Shown here one piece after another: positions 24,125-32,889 of a stretch of DNA of 64,000 nucleotides. Below the pieces are notes generated by a model. It ran no database searches. It was not told where the DNA came from and saw only the letters and a program-made list of their open reading frames with translations. Both the position numbers and the translations under genes were made by a program. How positions within the stretch are numbered: position 1 is the stretch's first letter; each line of letters starts with the position of its first letter. The stretch comes from JAVJUV01 sp047314965 (lineage in GTDB: Bacteria; Pseudomonadota; Alphaproteobacteria; Rhodobacterales; Rhodobacteraceae): positions 1-64,000 of the forward strand of contig NZ_JBLBVK010000042.1 of assembly GCF_047314965.1 (NCBI RefSeq), in the 5' to 3' direction.

Positions 24125-24573
24125 TTTGGCAGATCCATCATGGCCGTGAATTCACATTCGCAGGCGATCTCGTCTCCGACTGAAGCCACGCCACGGAACT
24201 TCCATACTTTGCCGCCGCCCCGCACGGTTTCGACCGCCATGCGCAACGTGTCGCCCGGTCCGACCTTGCGCCGGAACTTCACGTTGTCGATGGCCATGAA
24301 GTAGACACCGAAATTCTTGTCGGCGAGGTCCATACCCACGCCAACCACCACTGCGGCCGTTTGCGCCATGGCCTCAACCATCAGCACACCCGGCATGACA
24401 GGCATGCCTGGGAAGTGACCTGTGAACTGGGGCTCGTTCATGGTGACGTTCTTGATCCCCACCCCTCTTGCGGTCCCCTCGATGTCGACAACGCGGTCAA
24501 CCAGAAGGAACGGGTATCGATGTGGGATGATCCTTTGGATCAGCTCGATATCGGCGGTCTTCAGATCGCTCAT
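24121..24573 (-). CDS. fabZ: 3-hydroxyacyl-ACP dehydratase FabZ
   Basis: 150 residues. FabZ dehydrates 3-hydroxyacyl-ACP in fatty acid elongation and competes with LpxA for the same substrate, which explains their coupling. The hot-dog fold signature HFPGMPVMPGVLMVEAMAQ holds catalytic His53 and Glu67. It heads the lpx unit because the gene upstream (24729-26372) is on the other strand; a promoter is therefore expected in 24574-24728. Confidence 0.96.
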   Translation of the reverse strand: MSDLKTADIELIQRIIPHRYPFLLVDRVVDIEGTARGVGIKNVTMNEPQFTGHFPGMPVMPGVLMVEAMAQTAAVVVGVGMDLADKNFGVYFMAIDNVKFRRKVGPGDTLRMAVETVRGGGKVWKFRGVASVGDEIACECEFTAMMDLPK

Positions 24574-24728
24574 GAGTGCCTCGTCCTTGTTGTTTTAAAA
24601 GGGGTATCAAGCCGGCGAGCCATCGGCAAGGCACAGCGCGCAAAGGTGGCGAATGGTCGGAGCGCCCGGAAAAGCTGCAAGAATATACGGTTTGTGGTAT
24701 TCTGACAGCTTGGAACGGGGGTGTACCA

Positions 24729-26372
24729 ATGACAACATTCGATCTGGGGCCGTACGCGCGCGAGATAACCGCCGCATCGTTTGCGGCGAAATCTCACTTT
24801 GATCAGGGACTGAACTGGCTGTTCGGCTTCAATCACGAAGCGGCTGCGGAAGAGTTCGAAAAAGCCATCGCAATCGATCCGGATTGCGGATTGGCCTATT
24901 GGGGCATCGCTTATGCCATCGGCCCGAACTACAACAAACCCTGGGAGTTTTTCGAACCCGAGGAAAAGGTTGCGACACTGAAGCGGGCTCACGATGCGCT
25001 TGCCGCAGCACAGGCTCTTTCCCCAAGTCTCCAACCTGTGGAAAAGGCGCTCATCGAGGCCCTGGCCCACCGGTTTCCCGACGATCCCGAGATCGAGGAT
25101 TTCGGCCCATGGAATGATGCGTTTTCCGATTCCATGCGCAAAGTCTATGCCGCGCACAAGAACGACCTCGACGTCGTTTCGGTGTTCGCTGAAGCCCTTA
25201 TGAACAGAACTCCGTGGCTCCTCTGGGATCTGGACACGGGACAACCGGCCGAAGGCGCTTCGACGCTCGAAGCGCAGGCGGCACTTGAAACCGCATTCGA
25301 CAGCCTTCCCGGAGCCTGGGATCACCCGGGCCTTCTGCATCTCTACATTCACCTTATGGAAATGTCGCCGCATCCGGAAAAGGCGCTGCGCCACGGGGAC
25401 CGCCTGGTCGATCTTGTCCCGGACAGTGGGCATCTGGTCCACATGGCAACGCATATCGACGTATTGTGTGGCGATTATCAGAATGTCGTCTGGCGCAATC
25501 ACCGGGCCGCCGAAGTCGATATGAAGTACGAAGCCATAGCGGGTGGGGAAAACTTCTACACGGTGTACCGCATCCACAATGTTCACTTCGAAGCATATGG
25601 CGCCATGTTCCTGGGGCAGCCGGAAGTCGCCCTCGAGGCGTCGGAGCGTCTGATCGAGATGCTGCCTGTCAACGTGATCCGCTATCTGCCCGATCTGTTC
25701 GAATCCTTTTACGGCAAGAAGATTCACGTGATGGTCCGCTTCGGGATGTGGGAGGAGATCCTCGCAGAACCCATGCCCGAAGATCCGGAACTATACAGCT
25801 ATACGACAACGGCGATCTGGCAGGCGCGTGTCATTGCACTGGCCAATCTCGGGAGGATCGAGCAGGCCGAAGCGGAACGTGCCTATGCGGTCGCGGCACG
25901 TGAGGCCGTTCAGGAAAGCAGGATGGTGTTCAACAATACGGCGGAGGACGTTCTCCTGATCGGCGAGGCCATGATGGATGGAGAACTCGCCTACAAGTCT
26001 GGACGGATCGAAGAAGGGCTGGAACACTTGCGCCGTTCGGTCGGGCTCGACGACGCACTTCTTTACGACGAACCGTGGGGCTGGATGCAGCCGACCCGTC
26101 ATGCCCTCGGCGCGCTCCTGATGGATGCGGGTCAATTCGAACAGGCCGAAGCAGTGTACCGCGCAGACCTCGGCCTCGACGACACCCTCGCCCGCCCTTG
26201 TCAGCATCCGAAGAACGTCTGGAGTCTGCACGGGCTGTACGAGTGCCTGGTGCATCGGGGCGAGTTGACCGAGGCGGCGCACGTCAAGCTTCAGCTTGAT
26301 CAGGCGATCGCGCGTGCAACCGTTCCGATTAGGGCATCGTGCTTCTGTCGTGCAAAGGCACTCGCAGCCTGA
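24729..26372 (+). CDS. Histidine-rich TPR-repeat protein
   Basis: 547 residues with no signal peptide. Helix pairs of TPR type run through the protein (for example NHEAAAEEFEKAIAIDPDCGLAYWGIAYA near residues 37-67 and LALDASERL-like pairs later). The central block is striking: LLHLYIHLMEMSPHPEKAL followed by GHLVHMATHIDVLCGDY and RIHNVHFEAYGAM, a set of histidines and acids that recurs in this uncharacterised TPR family and could bind metal (inference). It ends CFCRAKALAA. The gene is opposite in strand to its neighbours and separates ompH (2 bp away, convergent) from fabZ. ATG 24729 fits; the longer frame from 24576 has no support. Confidence 0.75.
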   Translation: MTTFDLGPYAREITAASFAAKSHFDQGLNWLFGFNHEAAAEEFEKAIAIDPDCGLAYWGIAYAIGPNYNKPWEFFEPEEKVATLKRAHDALAAAQALSPSLQPVEKALIEALAHRFPDDPEIEDFGPWNDAFSDSMRKVYAAHKNDLDVVSVFAEALMNRTPWLLWDLDTGQPAEGASTLEAQAALETAFDSLPGAWDHPGLLHLYIHLMEMSPHPEKALRHGDRLVDLVPDSGHLVHMATHIDVLCGDYQNVVWRNHRAAEVDMKYEAIAGGENFYTVYRIHNVHFEAYGAMFLGQPEVALEASERLIEMLPVNVIRYLPDLFESFYGKKIHVMVRFGMWEEILAEPMPEDPELYSYTTTAIWQARVIALANLGRIEQAEAERAYAVAAREAVQESRMVFNNTAEDVLLIGEAMMDGELAYKSGRIEEGLEHLRRSVGLDDALLYDEPWGWMQPTRHALGALLMDAGQFEQAEAVYRADLGLDDTLARPCQHPKNVWSLHGLYECLVHRGELTEAAHVKLQLDQAIARATVPIRASCFCRAKALAA

Positions 26373-26373
26373 G

Positions 26374-26946
26374 CTATTCGAGCTTCTCGTTCACGAGAGC
26401 AATCGCCTCTTCGGTGATATCGATCCGGTCGGCAGACAGGAAAACGTCCCGCCGGTCGATTACGACGACAGCGCCCTTGTCGCGGACGATTTCGGAAATG
26501 ATTTCGGCAACCTCTCCGAAGAAGTTTTGCCGGGCTTCCTCTCTGGAGCGGTTCAGGAGCCGGGCCTTTTCGTCCTGTTCCGAGCGGATCCTCTCGACAC
26601 GCGCATCGAACTCGTCTGCCATCGCCCGAAATTCCTCGGGCGCCGTATTTGGTCTCAGCTCCGTCAGTTCCTGTTCACGCGCGATCAGCTCAGCCTCGAT
26701 CCGCTGGTTTTCTGCGGCAAGAGCCTGCGCGTGCGCCTCGAAATCGGCTTGAGCGCGCGAGCCAAGACGGGTCTCGGCGAACAGCCTGTCCTGGTCGATT
26801 ACCAGCACCGGAGACTGAATCTCGATCACGGTTTGATCCTGTGCGATCGCCGCATGCGAAAGCATGGCGAATACCATCACAGCGGCAGACCGTCTGAGCA
26901 GATCAGAACTGCGTCGAAATCGTGATGTCGAACGTGTTTTCTTCAT
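26374..26946 (-). CDS. OmpH/Skp-family periplasmic chaperone
   Basis: 190 residues. A signal peptide (AVMVFAMLSHAAIAQ, cleavage near residue 36) precedes a long coiled-coil rich in Glu, Arg and Ala (residues 60-150) and a C-terminal VVIDRRDVFLSADRIDIT, typical of OmpH/Skp chaperones that hold unfolded outer-membrane proteins for BamA. The start at 26946 overlaps the bamA coding end by 44 bp; an alternative ATG at residue 24 would give a shorter, more normal signal peptide and no large overlap. It follows bamA in the same operon. Confidence 0.85.
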   Translation of the reverse strand: MKKTRSTSRFRRSSDLLRRSAAVMVFAMLSHAAIAQDQTVIEIQSPVLVIDQDRLFAETRLGSRAQADFEAHAQALAAENQRIEAELIAREQELTELRPNTAPEEFRAMADEFDARVERIRSEQDEKARLLNRSREEARQNFFGEVAEIISEIVRDKGAVVVIDRRDVFLSADRIDITEEAIALVNEKLE

Positions 26947-29197
26947 CGAGCGCGTTCTTTTGAATTGGCTTTGCGAAGTTCAGTCGCAGCGGACCAATCG
27001 GCGTGGTCCAGAACACCGAGACACCCACGGACGAGCGCAATTCGAAACCATCGTCTACCGTCACCACGCCTGCCGTATCGTCCAGTCCCCAAAGCGAGCC
27101 AAAGTCGGCAAAAACGCCGCCAGAGATCCCGTATTCCTCAGGCAACCCAAGCGGAAAATCTGCCTCGAAACGCAGAGCCGCGTACTTGTTGCCGCCCAGA
27201 ACATCCGAATTCCCGGCGCCGGTATCCCGCGGGCCTACACCCCGCGAAGAAAAACCGCGAAGCTGGTTGGAAGAGAGGAAGAACCGGTCCGTGACACGTG
27301 TTGTTCCGTCCAAAGATGAGATCACGCCACCTTCGAGGATTGCACGGATCGTCACCTCTTCGTTGAAAATGTCGCGCTGGGCAACCGCGCGCGCTGTGGT
27401 CTTGATCGCTTCGACGTCACCACCGAGCCCCGAGTATTCCTGACCGAAGCTCAGTCGAATGCCCCTGTTCGGGTTCAAACCGCCCCTCAGAAGGTCAAGC
27501 GAGTAGTTGTAGCCGACAGAGCTACGCCACAGGTCGCCTTCCTCCCGGACGAGGATGGGAGACGCGAGGGCTCCATCCACATTGAAGATGTCCTCCTTTG
27601 CGATCTCGTAGTAGACGGAAAGACGCGAATTTTCGCCCAGCGGAAAACCAAGGGATGGCGAGAACAAACTGATACGGGTTTCGTAGGTCGCATCATCGAA
27701 ATCGTTGGTTGCGTGTATGCCTTCAAGGCCAAGCGTAAGGTCGCGCCCAAGGAAAGCTGGTTCACTGAAAGCGACCCGTGATGTGGAATTCTCGTCTCCG
27801 GTTTGAATATCCAACGTCAGGGCTTGGCCCCGCCCCAGGAAGTTCCGTTCGGAAAACCCGATAGCAACGGCGAACCCCGTATCGTTGTTGTAGCTGCCGC
27901 CAAAGCTCAGGTTGCCGGTCGGCTGCTCCTCGACATCGACATCCACGATAACCTGGTCCTGTGCGGACCCCTCCCGGGTATTCACCTCAGCCTCGCTGAA
28001 GAAGCCAAGCGCCCGGATCCGTTCCGCTGCATTCCGGATCTCGCGCGGATTGAACGGATCGCCCTCGACCGTGTCGAACTGGCGCCGGATCACGCGATCG
28101 AGCGTCGTCTGGTTTCCTTCGATGTCGATCCGTTCCACAAAGATACGCGGGCCACGGACGAGAGCGAACTCAACATCCAGTTCCAGGTTGCGGCTATCAC
28201 GGGTAACCCGGGGATCTGCCCGAAGGAAATCGTAGCCCTGCTGTAGGGCAAGTCGCTCTAGTCGCGCGATCTGCTCCTCGATTGCCGACGGGTTCCATGT
28301 TTCGCCGCTGCGCAGACGAAGCGCGCGCCGATATTCCTCGATATCCAGCCCTTCGAACTCGCTCGTCACCGAGATTTCGCCGACCTTGAAGGATTGACCC
28401 TCACGCACGTTGAACGTCACGAATGTCGCGTCTCGTTCGCGGGACAATTCCGTAGTCACATCCAGAACTTCGAAATCCACATAGCCGCGCGAATTGTAGA
28501 AATCGGTCAGCAATTGCCGATCAAATGCGATCCGTTCCGGAACATAGGTGTCCCGCCCCACAAGCGCCCTGAGAAAACCGGCCTGCTTGGTGTCGATCAC
28601 GCGACGCAGGCGCCTGTCCGAGAACGCCCGGTTGCCCACGAAGCTCACGCGTTCGTTCTCGACCACCCTGCCCTCGGAAATCTCGAAGATCAGATCGACC
28701 CGGTTGTCCGACCGCCGAATGATTTTCGGCGTGACTTGTGCAGCAAGGCGCGAGCGCCGGGTATAGGCGTCAGCGATGCGCGCTGCATCCGCCTCGGCAA
28801 TCGTGGGCGAGAAGACGCGCCTTGGCGCCGAAGTGATTTCGGCCAGCAACTCATCGTCATCCAGGCGACGATTGCCCTCGATGCTGATCTGGTTGATCGT
28901 CGGCCGCTCCACGACCTCGACACTCAGTCCGTTTCCAGTTGGCGTAATCTCGACCGTTTCGAAGAACCCGGAAGCCAGGACGCGCTGCAAGGCGTCGTTG
29001 ATTTCGCCATCTGTCGCGACAGCCCCACGCTCCAGCGCAAGAAGGCTGATGATGGTCGAGTCGGGAATACGGAGGTTCCCGTCGATTGATATGCTGTTCA
29101 CCTGGACCTGCGCGAATGCGCTTCCTGCGTTCAGCGCCAATGCGGCCGCGCTCGCGAGAAACAAGCCTCGTAGTCCCACGGAAGACTTCCTTACCAT
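26903..29197 (-). CDS. bamA: Outer membrane protein assembly factor BamA
   Basis: 764 residues. BamA inserts beta-barrel proteins into the outer membrane. Signal peptide residues 1-29 (ending GSAFAQ), five POTRA domains (about 30-350, first one opening VNSISIDGNLRIPDSTI), then the Omp85 barrel; the conserved loop-6 motif region (FFLSSNQLRGF, GVGPRDTG) and the C-terminal strand ending in Phe (TFDITISTQF) are present. It lies after rseP and a 42-residue ORF, with a hairpin terminator in the spacer. Confidence 0.96.
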   Translation of the reverse strand: MVRKSSVGLRGLFLASAAALALNAGSAFAQVQVNSISIDGNLRIPDSTIISLLALERGAVATDGEINDALQRVLASGFFETVEITPTGNGLSVEVVERPTINQISIEGNRRLDDDELLAEITSAPRRVFSPTIAEADAARIADAYTRRSRLAAQVTPKIIRRSDNRVDLIFEISEGRVVENERVSFVGNRAFSDRRLRRVIDTKQAGFLRALVGRDTYVPERIAFDRQLLTDFYNSRGYVDFEVLDVTTELSRERDATFVTFNVREGQSFKVGEISVTSEFEGLDIEEYRRALRLRSGETWNPSAIEEQIARLERLALQQGYDFLRADPRVTRDSRNLELDVEFALVRGPRIFVERIDIEGNQTTLDRVIRRQFDTVEGDPFNPREIRNAAERIRALGFFSEAEVNTREGSAQDQVIVDVDVEEQPTGNLSFGGSYNNDTGFAVAIGFSERNFLGRGQALTLDIQTGDENSTSRVAFSEPAFLGRDLTLGLEGIHATNDFDDATYETRISLFSPSLGFPLGENSRLSVYYEIAKEDIFNVDGALASPILVREEGDLWRSSVGYNYSLDLLRGGLNPNRGIRLSFGQEYSGLGGDVEAIKTTARAVAQRDIFNEEVTIRAILEGGVISSLDGTTRVTDRFFLSSNQLRGFSSRGVGPRDTGAGNSDVLGGNKYAALRFEADFPLGLPEEYGISGGVFADFGSLWGLDDTAGVVTVDDGFELRSSVGVSVFWTTPIGPLRLNFAKPIQKNALDEENTFDITISTQF

Positions 29198-29263
29198 CTC
29201 ACCTGCCCCGTCATTGCTGTTGACGAAAGTGAGTAATGGGATTCTGACAGGCTGTCAAAAGCA

Positions 29264-29289
29264 GGAAGCCGCCCGAAGGGGCGGCTTCC
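29264..29289 (-). terminator. Hairpin terminator between the small ORF and bamA
   Basis: A perfect 11-bp stem (29264-29274 with 29279-29289) with a four-base loop, followed on the minus strand by TGCTTTTGAC. It lies 43 bp after the stop of the small ORF at 29332 and 67 bp before the bamA ATG, so it may terminate or attenuate the rseP transcript before bamA. Confidence 0.65.
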
Positions 29290-29331
29290 GAAAAGTCTTT
29301 GCCTTCGCCGGGTGCGCAACCCGGCTATCGT

Positions 29332-29460
29332 TTAGCGAGGCGTGCCGACGTATGCGGCAAAAAAGAGCGCGCCGGACAGGGCGGCAAGGACAATCAAGCG
29401 GTCGAAATTCAATTCGAACAGCAATTCCAGTCCCCGGTATCCTCTTTGGATCGTCTGCAT
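29332..29460 (-). CDS. Small single-helix membrane protein (42 aa)
   Basis: ATG 29460 to TAA 29332 encodes 42 residues: a polar N-terminus MQTIQRGYRGLELLFELNFDR, then one membrane helix (LIVLAALSGALFFAAYV) and a short tail. CGGGGAAG lies six bases before the ATG. It sits between rseP and bamA, followed by a hairpin terminator and preceded by three TTAGGCAC-like direct repeats, and so looks like a separate small transcription unit inside the envelope block. It has no name I can give; similar short ORFs occur in roseobacters as I recall, but I could not check this. Confidence 0.6.
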   Translation of the reverse strand: MQTIQRGYRGLELLFELNFDRLIVLAALSGALFFAAYVGTPR

Positions 29461-29494
29461 CGGTCTTCCCCGGTAAGGAGTTACTTCGCCGACG

Positions 29495-29548
29495 TTAGGC
29501 ACGAAATGTGACGGGATTTAGGCACACTCAAGACGAGTTGTAGGCAAG
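29495..29548. repeat. Three phased direct repeats (TTAGGCAC-like)
   Basis: TTAGGCAC occurs at 29495-29502 and 29518-29525, with a third, degenerate copy (GTAGGCAAG) at 29540-29548. The spacing is 22-23 bp, about two helical turns, so the copies face the same side of DNA. They lie 35-88 bp upstream of the small membrane protein gene (start 29460, minus strand). They may be binding sites for a regulator. Confidence 0.4.
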
Positions 29549-29584
29549 CGTGCCAAAGCCCTCCTTTTAACAATACTGCTTATT

Positions 29585-30922
29585 TCACGGGCAGAAAAGA
29601 TCGTTCCCCACGGCGAAAAGCATCAGCGCAAGCATGATCGTCAGGCCACCCGCCATCAGGTAGCGCAACGCCTTGTCGCTCGGCGGACGGCCAGTAGCCC
29701 ATTCGAAGGCGTGGAAGACCAGATGACCGCCATCGAGAACCGGGATCGGGAAAAGGTTCAGGAAGCCGACAGCGGTGGAAAGAACTGCAATGAACCAAAG
29801 GAACGACACCCAGCCCTGGCTGGCGGCCTGCCCCGAAGTTTCGGCGATGCCGATCGGACCCGACAGGTTGCAGGTCGAAATCTTGCCGGCGATCATGTGG
29901 TAGAGACCGGACACAGACGATTCCACGATAAAGATCGTCTGGTTCACCCCGTAAAGTAGCGCCTCACCGAGACCCGGAGCCTCGCTCTTCGGTTCGAAGA
30001 CCAGACCACCGCCGATGCCGATAAGATAGCGCGTTTCGAACCCGCCGTTCGGCAAGGGCAGATCGCGGCGCTCGGGTTGAAGGGTCACGTCCCGCGTTTC
30101 GCCGTCGCGCCAGAGGCTCAATGTAACCGCATTGCCGTCGGAAGCACCGACAGCGTCTCTAAGCTGGCCGAAATCGTAAACCGGAACGCCATCGATGGCG
30201 GTGACAACATCACCCTCTTCGACACCGCCTTTTTCTGCTGCAGAACCGGGCGTAATGGAGGCGGCAAAGGGAGGATAAAGCCAGGGGCCTTCGATCTCTA
30301 TCTCCGCCCCATCCCGAAGAACCGTGTAAGGCAGCGTCGGGGACGCCTCCAAGGCGGCGCCAAATTCGCTGAATTCTTCAGTTTTCGGAACGGCTACGCC
30401 ACGGATTTCCAGCAGAACGTCGCCCGGAAGAAGCGCCTCTGCCTCGACAGGTACGGAACGTGCGGATTCGACGGTAATCGGATCGGTAGCAACACCCCGC
30501 GCAAAGAGGAGCGCCGCGAACAAAAGAAAAGACAAAACGAAATTGAAGGCCGGGCCGGCAATGACGGTCGCAGCCCGCGCCCAGAGAGGAGCGCCATGCA
30601 TGGTCTGGCGTCGTTCCTCTTCCGTCATGGCGCTCAGGACCTCTTCATCGGGCCGGTCAGAGGCCGCACTGGTGTCACCCATGAACTTGACATAGCCACC
30701 GAACGGCAAGGCCGCGATCTGCCAGCGCGTTCCGTCCTTTCCGATGCGGCTTGCAATGACTGGGCCGAAGCCGATCGAAAAGACTTCCGCTTTGATCCCC
30801 GACCATTTGCCGACGATATAGTGACCGTATTCATGGATGGCCACGATGACAGAAAGCGCCACGACGAAGGCGGCGATCGTCCAAGCGAAACTGCCGAAAG
30901 TAGGGATCAGCCCTGCATCCAT
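29585..30922 (-). CDS. rseP: Site-2 zinc metalloprotease RseP
   Basis: 445 residues. RseP cleaves membrane-embedded anti-sigma factors and signal peptide remnants. Zinc site HEYGH at residues 30-34 within the first membrane helix, the second metal motif in PIPVLDGGHL near the C-terminus, and two PDZ domains between (for example ITPGSAAEKGGVEEGDVV). It lies between dxr and bamA in the conserved order of alphaproteobacterial envelope operons, 6 bp after the dxr stop. Confidence 0.95.
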   Translation of the reverse strand: MDAGLIPTFGSFAWTIAAFVVALSVIVAIHEYGHYIVGKWSGIKAEVFSIGFGPVIASRIGKDGTRWQIAALPFGGYVKFMGDTSAASDRPDEEVLSAMTEEERRQTMHGAPLWARAATVIAGPAFNFVLSFLLFAALLFARGVATDPITVESARSVPVEAEALLPGDVLLEIRGVAVPKTEEFSEFGAALEASPTLPYTVLRDGAEIEIEGPWLYPPFAASITPGSAAEKGGVEEGDVVTAIDGVPVYDFGQLRDAVGASDGNAVTLSLWRDGETRDVTLQPERRDLPLPNGGFETRYLIGIGGGLVFEPKSEAPGLGEALLYGVNQTIFIVESSVSGLYHMIAGKISTCNLSGPIGIAETSGQAASQGWVSFLWFIAVLSTAVGFLNLFPIPVLDGGHLVFHAFEWATGRPPSDKALRYLMAGGLTIMLALMLFAVGNDLFCP

Positions 30923-30928
30923 GCCTAT

Positions 30929-32098
30929 TTACCTCTGACGTTCTTCAATAAATTCATCAGCCCATCTACGAGCCATCTGGTCCGTGTGCCGCACAGAATC
31001 AAGTGTAATAGCGGCCTTTCCTAGACCCTCGCCTGACATCTTTTCGATCACATCCGCGACAACTCCAGCCATATCCAGAAAACCGATGCGGCCTCCGATG
31101 AAGCCGTCGAGAGCCGCTTCTTTTGCAGCGTTGAATGCGGCTCCGGTCAGGCCGCCCTGTCGCATGACCTCTCGGGCCAGAGCCAGTGCGGGATACCGCG
31201 CCTCGTCCGGTGCCTGGAACGTCATAGAACCGATCTCGGCGAAATCCAGTCTTGCCACGGGAAGATCGCGCCGCTCTGGCCAGTGCAGAGCATACCCGAT
31301 CGCATGTCGCATGTCAGGAGGCCCCACGTGCGCCATCAATGCCCCGTCCCGAAAGCCGACCATCGCGTGGATCAGGCTTTCCGGGTGAATCAACGCTTCG
31401 ATGCGTTCTGGATCAACGCCAAAAAACTGATGAGTTTCAATAAGCTCCAAAGCTTTGTTAAACAAACTGGCGCTGTCGATCGTGATGCGTTGTCCCATCG
31501 CCCAATTCGGATGAGACGAGGCCTGTGCCACCGTCGCTTCCTTCAGTCGCTCGATGGGCCAATCCCGGAAAGCGCCGCCCGAGGCGGTGATGATCACCCG
31601 TTCGACGGCATCGATATCTTCGCCAACCAGCCCCTGAAACACGGCCGAGTGCTCACTGTCCACCGGCAGGACACGGGCGCCGTGTGCCTCGGCCGTTTCA
31701 AGAAGCAATGGGCCGGCCGTAACAAGGCTTTCCTTGTTTGCCAGTGCCAGAGTGCCGCCATGCTCAAGTGCTTTCAGCCCTGGTGGAAGACCGGCGGCCC
31801 CGACAATCGCGGACATCACCCAGTCAACCGGGCGCTCGGCCGCCGCGACCACGGCAGCCTCTCCGGCCGCGGTCTCAATTCCTGTCCCCGCCAAGGCGTC
31901 CTTCAGAGCGTCGCCACACTCTTCGAAGGCGGTTACGGCGATTTCAGCTCCAAGGGCCTTGGCCTGTTCCGCAAGTTTCGCGACATTGCGCCCCCCCGTC
32001 AAAGCAACGACGGAGTATTCCTCGGGGGAGCGCTGAACCAGATCCACGGTGTTGCATCCGATGGATCCGGTCGAACCGAATATCGATATCCTGCGCAT
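30929..32098 (-). CDS. dxr: 1-deoxy-D-xylulose 5-phosphate reductoisomerase
   Basis: 389 residues. Dxr makes 2-C-methyl-D-erythritol 4-phosphate, the committed step of the MEP isoprenoid pathway. N-terminal NADPH motif GSTGSIGCNTVD (residues 8-19), NKESLVTAG, the metal/substrate motif PVDSEHSA and the loop ASGGAFRDWP are intact. Its start shares one base with the cdsA stop, so the two are coupled. Confidence 0.96.
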   Translation of the reverse strand: MRRISIFGSTGSIGCNTVDLVQRSPEEYSVVALTGGRNVAKLAEQAKALGAEIAVTAFEECGDALKDALAGTGIETAAGEAAVVAAAERPVDWVMSAIVGAAGLPPGLKALEHGGTLALANKESLVTAGPLLLETAEAHGARVLPVDSEHSAVFQGLVGEDIDAVERVIITASGGAFRDWPIERLKEATVAQASSHPNWAMGQRITIDSASLFNKALELIETHQFFGVDPERIEALIHPESLIHAMVGFRDGALMAHVGPPDMRHAIGYALHWPERRDLPVARLDFAEIGSMTFQAPDEARYPALALAREVMRQGGLTGAAFNAAKEAALDGFIGGRIGFLDMAGVVADVIEKMSGEGLGKAAITLDSVRHTDQMARRWADEFIEERQR

Positions 32099-32889
32099 CA
32101 GAGGGGAACCGGCGGGAAATCAATGATCTGTTCTACCAGGAGAAGGAACAGCGACGCTCCAAGCATCGCGTCGAACCGGTCGAACATGCCGCCATGTCCG
32201 GGCAGGATTGACGACGAATCCTTCACCCCCATGCGCCGTTTCAGAGCGCTCTCCGCGATATCACCAAACTGCCCGGCAATGGCCAAAGCGATGGAAATAC
32301 CGATTATCTCTCCGCCCGCCATACCTTTCCAGGCATAGACCAAACCGACCAGCGCCGCTCCGATCCAACCTGCAATCGTGCCGGACCATGTCTTCTTGGG
32401 GCTGACCTTTGGCCAGAACTTGGGTCCACCGATCGAACGGCCTGCAAAGTAGCCAAGAATGTCTGAGGCGATCACGATCAGCGCCAGCCAGACCATCCAA
32501 ATGAATCCGAAATCGTCCCGCAGGTGGATCAGGCCGAAACTCGCAACAAGAATGGCCGAAGAGAACAACGCGTAGCTGACGCGATGCCGCTCGAGCCGCG
32601 CGATCCCCACGAGAGCCGGCACGAACACCAGAGGCAGCGAGTAGCCGGCCGGCAAAGTCACCAGCAGGAACAACGCCACTGCCGCAAGGCACCCAAGCGC
32701 CACGGATGCCGACGCTGCACCCACCATCCGCGCCACTTCCCAGACCATGATCCCGCAGATCACGGCGACGAAAGCGTGAAACGGATGCCCGCCAAGCCAC
32801 ATTGCAAAAAGGCCGATCACGGCGAAAAGGCCGCCGGAAATCAGCCGTGGTCCAAGATCACTCCACTGCCCCACCCCGGCGTGGTTCAT
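32098..32889 (-). CDS. cdsA: Phosphatidate cytidylyltransferase
   Basis: 263 residues, about seven membrane helices. CdsA makes CDP-diacylglycerol for all phospholipids. The family signature spans SDILGYFAGRSIGGPKFWPK and SPKKTWSGTIAGW, and the C-terminal D-R-x-D-type sequence is present as KRRMGVKDSSSILPGHGGMFDRFD. It overlaps uppS by four bases upstream and touches dxr downstream. Confidence 0.94.
   Translation of the reverse strand: MNHAGVGQWSDLGPRLISGGLFAVIGLFAMWLGGHPFHAFVAVICGIMVWEVARMVGAASASVALGCLAAVALFLLVTLPAGYSLPLVFVPALVGIARLERHRVSYALFSSAILVASFGLIHLRDDFGFIWMVWLALIVIASDILGYFAGRSIGGPKFWPKVSPKKTWSGTIAGWIGAALVGLVYAWKGMAGGEIIGISIALAIAGQFGDIAESALKRRMGVKDSSSILPGHGGMFDRFDAMLGASLFLLLVEQIIDFPPVPL

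Noticed and set aside
29543..29556. Sigma-54-type promoter (TTGGCACG...TTGC on the minus strand)
   Set aside because: The distance between the GG and GC elements is far too short for sigma-54.
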